A DNA stretch of 8,995 nt from Acetofilamentum sp. GTDB lineage: Bacteria; Bacteroidota; Bacteroidia; Bacteroidales; JAFGUD01. Under the pieces are notes generated by a model that searched no databases, was not told the origin of the DNA, and saw nothing but the letters and a program-made list of their open reading frames with translations. Position numbers and translations under genes: made by a program. Position 1 is the stretch's first letter; every line of letters starts with the position of its first letter. Shown in pieces: positions 1 to 6,151 of the stretch. Location of the stretch: positions 1 to 8,995 of the forward strand of contig DYKL01000126.1 in NCBI GenBank assembly GCA_020722645.1, given 5' to 3'.

Positions 1-248
1 TATGAGTAGGCTAGCGACAAATTCTTAATACAAGGTTTCGGACAATAATGATTTGTAATCAGAAAGTACTATATTTTTATAATAAATTAAGATTTTCGGA
101 TTACGTCCTACGGTTGTGAGAAAAGTTGCAAATCTGAAAAAGCGTGGCAAGTAATATACATTTTAAAGTGTTTTAAAGTCTTGAAACTATGCTTAAACAT
201 TTCTGTTAGCAACAATAATAATGACTTAGAAAATAAATTTACTATGAT
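1..248. other. Non-coding region with a foldback
   Basis: No open reading frame in this stretch resembles a protein on either strand, and stops are frequent. It contains an imperfect hairpin: positions 55-66 (GTAATCAGAAAG) can pair with 93-104 (TTTTCGGATTAC), with one mismatch in the first eleven pairs and an AT-rich loop. Positions 147-165 are nearly identical to 8835-8853 at the other end of the window, which suggests a dispersed intergenic repeat. What lies left of base 1 cannot be judged. Confidence 0.5.
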
Positions 249-279
249 TTGAATAAAACAATAAAATTCATTAAATTTG
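249..279 (+). promoter_or_regulatory. Bacteroidota-type promoter of the first Rpn gene
   Basis: TTG at 249-251 and TAAATTTG at 272-279 are separated by 20 nt. This matches the Bacteroidota sigma-ABfr consensus (TTG, 19-21 nt, TAnnTTTG). The ATG at 296 lies about 16 nt past the -7 box, so the leader would be very short. The match and spacing are seen directly; activity is inferred. Confidence 0.7.
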
Positions 280-295
280 CATAAAAATAAAAGAT

Positions 296-1165
296 ATGCA
301 AGAACCTGAAAATACAATAGAAATAAAACAAAAATTTATAAATCCATTTACAGATTTTGGATTTAAAAAAATATTTGGCTCTGAACCAAATAAAGATTTA
401 TTAATTGATTTTCTAAACGAACTTTTAAAAACAAAAGAGAAAATCAAGAATTTAACTTACAAGAAAACAGAACATCCGGGGTCAACCGAAGCAGATAGGA
501 AGGCGATTTTTGATTTGTATTGTGAAAATGAAAAAGGCGAAAAATTTATTGTTGAATTACAAAAAGTTAAACAACAATTTTTTAAAGACAGAAGTTTGTA
601 TTATGCAACTTTCCCAATACAAGAACAAGCAATAAAAGGTGAATGGAATTATGAACTAAAAGCAGTTTATTGCATTGGTATTCTTGATTTTGTGTTTGAC
701 GACAAAGATAAAGATAGATTAGTTGTAGATGAAATCGGATTGATAAGCAAAAAAACAGGAAAAGTTTTTAACGACAAATTGAATTTTGTTTACGTTCAAA
801 TGCCAAATTTTACTAAAACAGAAGACGAATTAGAAACCCACGAAGAAAAATGGTTTTATCTATTAAAAAACTTACATAAATTTGATAGAATACCGTCAAA
901 ATTACAAGATAAAATTTTTAAAAAAGTATTTAAAATTGCTGAAATTGCAAAATATTCAGCAGACGAAAAACAACAATATATTGACAGTTTAAAATACTAT
1001 CTTGATTTAAAAAATTCTTTGGATTATGCAAAATATGAAGGGAAAATTGAGATAATAATTGAAATGATAAAAGAAGGAATGAATAACGAATTAATTAATA
1101 GATTGACAAAACTGTCTTTTGAAAATATTGATAAAATTCGCATTGAATTGAATGATAAACGATAA
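296..1165 (+). CDS. Rpn-family PD-(D/E)XK nuclease / putative transposase (PDDEXK_2 type)
   Basis: This 289-residue protein belongs to the Rpn / PDDEXK transposase group (PF12784, TIGR01784 type). The family contains Mg-dependent DNA endonucleases linked to RecA-independent recombination and to anti-phage toxicity. The N-terminus has the family signature NPFTDFGFKKIFG (Asp20). The nuclease core is visible as Asp73 in AIFDLYC followed by Glu87-Leu-Gln89 in FIVELQ, i.e. the D...ExQ form of the catalytic motif. The C-terminal 40 residues (KIEIIIEMIKEGM to the end) form the short helical segment usual in these proteins. The ATG at 296 is supported by the promoter just upstream, and the length is normal for the family. 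It appears monocistronic: the next gene is 216 nt away. Whether it acts in mobility, recombination or defence cannot be told from sequence. Confidence 0.88.
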   Translation: MQEPENTIEIKQKFINPFTDFGFKKIFGSEPNKDLLIDFLNELLKTKEKIKNLTYKKTEHPGSTEADRKAIFDLYCENEKGEKFIVELQKVKQQFFKDRSLYYATFPIQEQAIKGEWNYELKAVYCIGILDFVFDDKDKDRLVVDEIGLISKKTGKVFNDKLNFVYVQMPNFTKTEDELETHEEKWFYLLKNLHKFDRIPSKLQDKIFKKVFKIAEIAKYSADEKQQYIDSLKYYLDLKNSLDYAKYEGKIEIIIEMIKEGMNNELINRLTKLSFENIDKIRIELNDKR

Positions 1166-1381
1166 TGCAGCTAATATTTACTAAAAACATCAACTTATTA
1201 AGGCGACCTCACGCAGCGAAGTAAGTAATTGTAGGCATTCGTGGTAAATGAAACATAGTGTAAGTAAATTACACTTTAAGTTATTGAAACGGAACTGCTT
1301 TGAAATCAAGCTACCACGCATTACATTATTGTTAGAGTTCATTGTAAAAAAGAAAAATTAATTTTTAATATAAACAAAAAA
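1166..1381. repeat. Intergenic spacer with nested inverted repeats
   Basis: The spacer holds nested dyads. CGTGGTA at 1240-1246 faces TACCACG at 1312-1318. Inside them AGTGTAA (1257-1263) and TTACACT (1269-1275) form a perfect 7-bp stem with a 5-nt loop. The segment GTAAATGAAAC (1244-1254) recurs exactly at 8855-8865. No coding potential is evident. It could serve as a terminator for the upstream gene, but no T-run follows the stem, so a repeat-element remnant is more likely. Confidence 0.5.
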
Positions 1382-2050
1382 ATGAGTATTTCAATTTTAA
1401 TTTTTGTTTTTGGTTTTTTGTTTGGTGGAATTTTGCAATATGCAAAACTGAACAAATATAACACGATTAGTGGCTTGGCATTACGAAAAGATTTTGCCGT
1501 AGCTAAAGCAATTTTGATTGCAATTGGTGTAGGTGCTATCTTTATTAATCTTGAAATTGATTTGGGATTTGCAAACTATCACACTAAACCCTTTATTTTA
1601 GGAGGAATTGTTTTCGGTGGACTAATATTTGGTTCGGGTATGGCAATTTTAGGTTATTGTCCGGGTACTCTGCCGGTTTCGGCGGGTGAAGGTTCAATAG
1701 ATGCTTGGGTTGGAATTGCCGGCGGATTATTCGGCGGAATAATTTACACAGTTTCCCTACCTTTTTTTAAAGATATTTTGGGTCCAGATTTGGGAAATAT
1801 TACCTTAAAAACAGCATTTGATGAGAATAACAACTTGTTTAACTTACTTGGTTTTGTGATTGCAGCCTCGTTGATTGCCGCTATGTTTTGGCTTCATAAA
1901 ATTGAAAAATCAAAAAACACTAAATGGGTGTTTGCAGGCATAGCATTGGCAGTTTTAAATGCTATTATTGTATTAACCCGAAAAATTCATGAATTTTTCG
2001 GATTAATCTGTTGTTTCCAAAGAACGAGTTTTATTTCTGTGGATTGCTAA
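1382..2050 (+). pseudogene. Truncated YeeE/YedE-family sulfur-compound transporter (N-terminal half)
   Basis: YeeE/YedE (TsuA-like) proteins are inner-membrane channels for thiosulfate or related sulfur compounds. Residues 1-199 are hydrophobic and read as about five or six membrane segments. They carry the family motif GYCPG with conserved Cys93, preceded by the glycine-rich segment FILGGIVFGGLIFGSGMAILG and followed by a second one (WVGIAGGLFGG). From memory of Bacteroidota homologues, the protein should continue past AVLNAIIVLT into a second half with another Cys motif (GCTSGH-like), giving about 330-350 residues. Here similarity stops at Thr199. The remaining 23 residues (RKIHEFF to the stop) are read from a palindrome and repeat-like DNA. 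No frame downstream restores the missing half, so this is a rearrangement and not a simple frameshift. A functional half-length protein is possible but less likely. No convincing promoter was found. Confidence 0.75.
1978..2001. repeat. Perfect 24-bp palindrome at the yeeE breakpoint
   Basis: Positions 1978-2001 read the same on both strands: CCGAAAAATTCA followed by its exact reverse complement. After one mismatched pair (C1977/A2002) the dyad continues with TTAA on both sides, so 1973-2006 is a 34-bp near-perfect palindrome. It begins in the codon for the last residue that still looks like YeeE. It may be the scar or end of an inserted element. Confidence 0.85.
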
Positions 2051-2194
2051 TCTACTTATTTATGCTTTCGGGAATAACAAATCCAGAAGAGCACAAGAGC
2101 AAAGGCAAATTTTATTGTGCAAAAGTAATTTTTTTGCGTTTGATTTTCAAGTATTTCAAAGAACAAAGTTTTATTAGTGTTGATTTGTAACATT
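2007..2194. repeat. Repeat-like region with a degenerate direct repeat
   Basis: Two segments align: about 2018-2051 (CAAAGAACGAGTTTTATT...) and about 2157-2191 (CAAAGAACAAAGTTTTATT...), about 27 of 35 positions alike with one gap. Translated in their own frames, the first ends SFISVDC-stop (the end of the truncated yeeE) and the second ends SFISVDL-stop. Between them GGATT (2041-2045) and AATCC (2080-2084) bound a weak REP-like stem. A 42-codon open frame, 2062-2190, starts with ATG and ends at the second copy, but it resembles no known protein. Confidence 0.5.
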
Positions 2195-2227
2195 TTGTGG
2201 TAAAATCCAAAAAAATTAGTATATTTG
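2195..2227 (+). promoter_or_regulatory. Promoter of the second Rpn gene
   Basis: TATATTTG at 2220-2227 matches the Bacteroidota -7 box TAnnTTTG. A TTG lies at 2195-2197, 22 nt upstream, slightly longer than the ideal 19-21. The box lies inside the longest possible reading frame from a GTG at 2197, so translation must start downstream, at the ATG at 2245. Confidence 0.6.
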
Positions 2228-2244
2228 CAAAAACGACAGTCAAA

Positions 2245-3285
2245 ATGAAAATTGTCAATCCATTATACGACCTTGCTTTCAAATATTTGATGCAAGAAAA
2301 AAAATACGCCAAACTCTTTATAAGTTTGATTATAGAAAAAGAAATCGAAGATTTGGAACTTACTCAGCAAGAAACAATTATTAAAGACGACAAAAGAAAT
2401 TTAAAGCTGTTTAGGTTAGATTTTAAAGCAGTTGTAAAAGACGAAAACGGCAAAAAATCTACTGTTTTAATAGAATTACAAAAATCGAAAACATATACAG
2501 ATATTTTACGATTTCGTTCATATTTGGGAAGTGTTTACTACAAACACGAAAAAAAATATGAAAACGATATAGAACACAAATACAGCCTACCAATAATTGC
2601 TATTTATATTTTGGGTTATAAATTGCCCGAAATACCATATTTAGCAATAGAAGTAAACAACAAAATAATCGACAAAAGCAGCAAGAAACAGATAGAAATA
2701 CAAAGCGATTTTATAGAACAACTCAATCACAAATCACATATAATACAGGTAAGACGTTTGCCGGAAAAGCTACAAACAAAATTGGAGCGTTTTTTAACAT
2801 TTTTCAATCAAGCATGGATAAGCGAAGAAGATTATGTGTTGGACTTGCAAAATATACCGCAAGAATACGAAGACATAGCCAAATATTTGCAGCAACCATT
2901 GGCAGATGAAGATTTTGTAAATAATCTGAAAGCCGAAGAAGAATGGGAATACAATTTTACCACAGTTGAGCGAAATTTGTATTTAGCAAGGAAACAAAAG
3001 GAAGAAGCAGAGAAACGCGAGGAAGAAGAACGCAGACAGAAAGAAGAAGAACGCAGACAAAAGGAAGAAGCAGAGAAACGAGAAGAAGAAGAACGCAGAC
3101 AAAAGGAAGAAGAACGCAGACAAAAGGAAGAAGAACGCAGACAGAAGGAAGAAGAACGCAGACAAAAGGAAGAAGCAAAGCGAAAAATAATTGAATTAGC
3201 AAAAATGCTAAAAGAAATGAATGTATCGATTGAAAAAATTATAGAAAAAACAGGGCTTTTGAGAGAGGAGATTGAAAATTTGTAA
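2245..3285 (+). CDS. Rpn-family PD-(D/E)XK nuclease with C-terminal heptad repeats
   Basis: The product has 346 residues from the ATG at 2245. That start is preferred over an in-frame GTG at 2197 because the -7 promoter box lies between them and because the family motif NPLYDLAFKYL begins five residues after it. The nuclease core is recognisable: Asp9 in the N-terminal motif, Asp59 in RLDFKAV, and Glu77-Leu-Gln79 in VLIELQK. Residues about 253-308 are eight consecutive heptads (consensus EEERRQK, with two EEAEKRE variants), a highly charged single alpha-helix or coiled coil. A last segment resembles the C-terminal helical tail of Rpn proteins (AKMLKEMNVSIEKIIEKTGL). The core differs from both neighbouring Rpn proteins. 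A DNA endonuclease role is expected for the family. The repeat rod probably sets the distance between the nuclease and its tail, or mediates oligomerisation (inference). Confidence 0.87.
   Translation: MKIVNPLYDLAFKYLMQEKKYAKLFISLIIEKEIEDLELTQQETIIKDDKRNLKLFRLDFKAVVKDENGKKSTVLIELQKSKTYTDILRFRSYLGSVYYKHEKKYENDIEHKYSLPIIAIYILGYKLPEIPYLAIEVNNKIIDKSSKKQIEIQSDFIEQLNHKSHIIQVRRLPEKLQTKLERFLTFFNQAWISEEDYVLDLQNIPQEYEDIAKYLQQPLADEDFVNNLKAEEEWEYNFTTVERNLYLARKQKEEAEKREEEERRQKEEERRQKEEAEKREEEERRQKEEERRQKEEERRQKEEERRQKEEAKRKIIELAKMLKEMNVSIEKIIEKTGLLREEIENL
3001..3180 (+). repeat. 21-bp in-frame tandem repeat (8 copies plus a partial)
   Basis: Eight 21-bp units run from 3001 to 3168, followed by a partial unit to 3180. 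Six units read gaagaagaacgcagacaaaag or differ from it by one or two bases. Units 1 and 4 carry the variant gcagagaaacg. Each unit encodes one heptad, so gain or loss of units keeps the frame and the helix phase. The near-identity of the units suggests recent slippage expansion. Confidence 0.95.
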
Positions 3286-3351
3286 GATTAATTATTAACC
3301 CACACTAATTAAAACATTTTGAATAACTTGGTAATATGTATAAAATAGTCA

Positions 3352-3431
3352 CCTACTGCGTTGCTTCAAAAATTTTAAATCCTCACATACTTTCGTATGC
3401 TGCGGTTTAAAATTTTTTTGCGACTTGTAGG
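3352..3431. repeat. 80-nt intergenic foldback element
   Basis: This is a long imperfect hairpin. CCTAC (3352-3356) pairs with GTAGG (3427-3431). AAAAATTTTAAATCC (3368-3382) pairs with GGTTTAAAATTTTT (3404-3417), with one bulged T. CATAC (3386-3390) pairs with GTATG (3395-3399) around a TTTC loop. Pairing continues weakly outside, from about 3330 to about 3455. It sits between the second Rpn gene and the hemerythrin fragment. It could stop transcription, but its size and outer symmetry are more like a REP/MITE-type element. Confidence 0.8.
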
Positions 3432-3512
3432 AACTTACTTACTACACATTACTTGACAATACCATACTGTTTCTACAATCAACTGTTATAGCCAAAAAAA
3501 AAAAATTGAATT

Positions 3513-3656
3513 ATGCAAAAAATAATATTAATTTTAGCGGATAAATTTTCAGTAGCTTACGATGAAATTGATAAGAAACACAAAAAACTCGTTGAAATGA
3601 TAAAAAGACACTTCGCAATTAATGATTTAAAACCAACATCTTATAATGGAAAATAA
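3513..3656 (+). pseudogene. Hemerythrin-like N-terminal fragment
   Basis: This 47-codon frame starts with ATG and contains KFSVAYDEIDKKHKKLVEMI. That matches the first helix of bacteriohemerythrins (consensus like SVGIxEIDxQHKxLxxLIN), including the first iron-ligand histidine in the D-x-x-H arrangement. Intact family members are about 130-140 residues with four helices and several more His/Glu/Asp ligands. Those are absent here and cannot be recovered in another frame, so the fragment cannot bind the diiron centre alone. It ends 11 nt inside the next gene (3646), in another frame. It may be the remnant of a hemerythrin that stood before, or was fused to, the phosphatase, or a leader peptide coupling translation. 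No clear promoter is seen. Confidence 0.6.
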
Positions 3657-6129
3657 TATTAAAATCAATAAATATACATTGTCATTTCAAGACAGCAAAC
3701 TTGAAAGTCAATATTATGACAATTATGTCCAAAATATTAGAAAACCATTGAGAATAAGTATATTAATTGGGATACTTATTTATTGCGGTTTTATATTGAT
3801 TGATTATTTTGTTTTTCCGGAAAAAATCTTTATTATAGGCTTAAACCGTTTAATAGTAGGGTTAATTGCCTTTCTTACCTTTTTAGTTACATATCTAAAA
3901 AATTATTCAAAATATTATAATCTTATCATTATAGGTTTATTTTTGGTTGTTGGTTTTGGGACTGTCCATTTAACTTTCGTTGAACAGATTTATATGAACT
4001 CTGTCTATTCAGTTATTATCTTTTTCACTTTGGTACCACAAATTCGTTTTATCAGTGCAATCCTTATAAATTTTAGTATAATATCGGGAGTGATAGGTGC
4101 TTTATTAATTCAAGCTCAAACAAATAATAAACTGTCATTATTACAAAGTTTTTTATTAATTTCAGTCGGAATAGTTAGTTTGCTTGTTTTATATATCAAA
4201 CAAAGTATCGAAAGACACAATTTTTTGCAATCGAACAATTTGTTTGTTCAAAGTGAAGAATTAAAAGCAAAAAATGAAGAGCTGCAAACCGCCGAAGAAG
4301 AATTACGGCAAAACAACGAAGAATTACATTCTTTAAACGAAAATATCCAATCTCAAAAAGATATAATTCAAGAAAAAGAACTCAGATTAAAAACTATTAT
4401 AGATAATCAAGGAGAAGGTTTTGCAATTATAAGTTTAGACGGAACTTTTATCTTTAACAATCCTGCAGCCGAAGATATTTTTGATTTACCGAGAAATGGA
4501 CTTTTAGGAAAAAACATTGCTGATGGTTTTGATAAAGAACAAATATCTTCTTATATGGCTTTGATAAATAATTTAAAACTCGGAGAAAAAGAAACCAAAG
4601 AATTTTATATAACAACAGCAAAAGGCAACAAAAAAACAATCGTTGTTACAATAACACCGGATTTTGATAATGAAAATAAGATTTCGGGACTTACAGGAGT
4701 TTTTAGGGATATTACGGAAATAAAAAAAGCCGAAACAGAATTAAAAAAGAAAAATGAAGAGCTGCAAACCGCCGAAGAAGAATTACGGCAAAACAACGAA
4801 GAATTACATTCTTTAAACGAAAATATCCAATCTCAAAAAGATATAATTCAAGAAAAAGAACTCAGATTAAAAACTATTATAGATAATCAAGGAGAAGGTT
4901 TTGCAATTATAAGTTTAGACGGAACTTTTATCTTTAACAATCCTGCAGCCGAAGATATTTTTGATTTACCGAGAAATGGACTTTTAGGAAAAAACATTGC
5001 TGATGGTTTTGATAAAGAACAAATATCTTCTTATATGGCTTTGATAAATAATTTAAAACTCGGAGAAAAAGAAACCAAAGAATTTTATATAACAACAGCA
5101 AAAGGCAACAAAAAAACAATCGTTGTTACAATAACACCGGATTTTGATAATGAAAATAAGATTTCGGGACTTACAGGAGTTTTTAGGGATATTACGGAAA
5201 TAAAAAAAGCCGAAACAGAATTAAAAAAGAAAAATGAAGAACTACAAGATAATGAAAAAGAATTAAGACAATACAACGAAGAATTACAAGCAACCTTAGA
5301 GGATTTGGAACAAAGAAAAAAAGAACTCGAAAAAACCAATAATACTTTAAGCTTAACTAACTCAAAATTAGATACCGCAAATAAAGAAATTTTAGCAGGT
5401 ATAAATTATGCATCGTATATACAAAAATCAATGCTGACAAGCGATGATATAATAAAAACCTATCTTAGTGAGTATTTTTTAATTTACAAACCCAGAGAAA
5501 TTGTAAGCGGCGATTTTTATTATGTAAACAAAATTGAAAATTATTTAATTATTGCTGTTGCCGATTGTACCGGACACGGCGTTGCCGGTGCATTTATTAC
5601 GGTGCTGGGTATCACATACATACACGATATCATAACAAGAAAAGAAACGTATTCGGTAAACACTGTTTTAGAAATAGTAAGAGAACGCTTTAAAAGAACA
5701 TTTGCAACATTTGGCTCGGACAGCAAAGACGGAATGGACATTGCTTTATGTGCCTTAAATTTAGACACCTTAGTAATGCAATATTCGGGTGCAAATTTAC
5801 CGCTTTGGATTGTCAGAAACGGAGACTTAATTGAACACAAAGCAACTCGTTGCCCGATTGGCTTTTATCCTATTAAAGTTGAATTTGTACAAAATGAAAT
5901 ACAATTAGAAAAAAATGATACAATTTATATGTTTTCTGACGGCTTTCAAGACCAGCTTGGCGAAAAACAATTACAAAAATATCAAAAAAGCAAATTCAGA
6001 ACCTTAATTTTAGAAAATTCAGCATTAAGTATGGAAACTCAAAAACAAAAAATACTCGATAATTTTGAAAATTGGAAAGGAAAAAACGAACAAACTGATG
6101 ATGTAACCGTTTTAGGATTTAAAATATGA
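3646..6129 (+). CDS. Membrane-anchored PAS-PAS-SpoIIE/PP2C serine phosphatase
   Basis: The protein has 827 residues. Residues about 35-187 form roughly six membrane helices. They are followed by a coiled coil (about 198-247), a PAS domain (about 248-360, ending GVFRDITEIKKAE), a second coiled coil, an identical second PAS (about 408-520), a third, diverged coiled coil (about 519-575) and a SpoIIE-type PP2C domain (about 580-827). The metal-binding acidic residues are present: Asp623 in VSGDFYYV, Asp640 in ADCTGHG, Asp695/Asp698 in DGMDIA, Asp765 in SDGFQD, and Asp818-Asp819 in TDDVTV. The enzyme should therefore be an active Ser/Thr phosphatase. In this family the usual targets are anti-sigma-factor antagonists or similar regulators, but no such partner or kinase is encoded here. 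The PAS sensors and membrane part imply control by a redox, small-molecule or envelope signal. The start overlaps the hemerythrin fragment by 11 nt. The PAS/coiled-coil unit is duplicated exactly at DNA level. Confidence 0.92.
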   Translation: MENNIKINKYTLSFQDSKLESQYYDNYVQNIRKPLRISILIGILIYCGFILIDYFVFPEKIFIIGLNRLIVGLIAFLTFLVTYLKNYSKYYNLIIIGLFLVVGFGTVHLTFVEQIYMNSVYSVIIFFTLVPQIRFISAILINFSIISGVIGALLIQAQTNNKLSLLQSFLLISVGIVSLLVLYIKQSIERHNFLQSNNLFVQSEELKAKNEELQTAEEELRQNNEELHSLNENIQSQKDIIQEKELRLKTIIDNQGEGFAIISLDGTFIFNNPAAEDIFDLPRNGLLGKNIADGFDKEQISSYMALINNLKLGEKETKEFYITTAKGNKKTIVVTITPDFDNENKISGLTGVFRDITEIKKAETELKKKNEELQTAEEELRQNNEELHSLNENIQSQKDIIQEKELRLKTIIDNQGEGFAIISLDGTFIFNNPAAEDIFDLPRNGLLGKNIADGFDKEQISSYMALINNLKLGEKETKEFYITTAKGNKKTIVVTITPDFDNENKISGLTGVFRDITEIKKAETELKKKNEELQDNEKELRQYNEELQATLEDLEQRKKELEKTNNTLSLTNSKLDTANKEILAGINYASYIQKSMLTSDDIIKTYLSEYFLIYKPREIVSGDFYYVNKIENYLIIAVADCTGHGVAGAFITVLGITYIHDIITRKETYSVNTVLEIVRERFKRTFATFGSDSKDGMDIALCALNLDTLVMQYSGANLPLWIVRNGDLIEHKATRCPIGFYPIKVEFVQNEIQLEKNDTIYMFSDGFQDQLGEKQLQKYQKSKFRTLILENSALSMETQKQKILDNFENWKGKNEQTDDVTVLGFKI
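4270..5240 (+). repeat. Exact 480-bp tandem duplication (coiled coil + PAS)
   Basis: Positions 4270-4760 and 4750-5240 are identical over 491 nt at a shift of exactly 480 nt (160 codons), with no silent differences. The 11-mer AAAAATGAAGA occurs at 4270, 4750 and 5230, i.e. at both ends and at the junction. This is what unequal recombination at short homology leaves behind. The frame is kept. Confidence 0.97.
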
Positions 6130-6151
6130 AGCAAATTTAGGAATATCCACT

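Noticed and set aside
1200..1345. Integron attC sites in the palindromic spacers
   Set aside because: GTTAG-like ends and nested dyads suggested attC, but the full RYYYAAC ... GTTRRRY core pair is not present and there is no integrase in the window.
2197..2244. GTG start for the second Rpn gene
   Set aside because: The -7 box TATATTTG lies after it. The ATG at 2245 fits the family N-terminus.
3001..3180. CRISPR-like array
   Set aside because: The repeats are contiguous 21-bp units without spacers and are fully in frame within a gene.
2957..3202. Long - strand reading frames opposite the heptad repeat
   Set aside because: They exist only because the 21-bp repeat lacks stops on the other strand. 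The predicted LLPFVCV-like repeats are a by-product, and the + strand gene is clearly real.
4454..5339. - strand frames within the phosphatase gene, two of them identical
   Set aside because: They are shadows of the duplicated PAS coding sequence, and their identity is explained by the 480-bp duplication.
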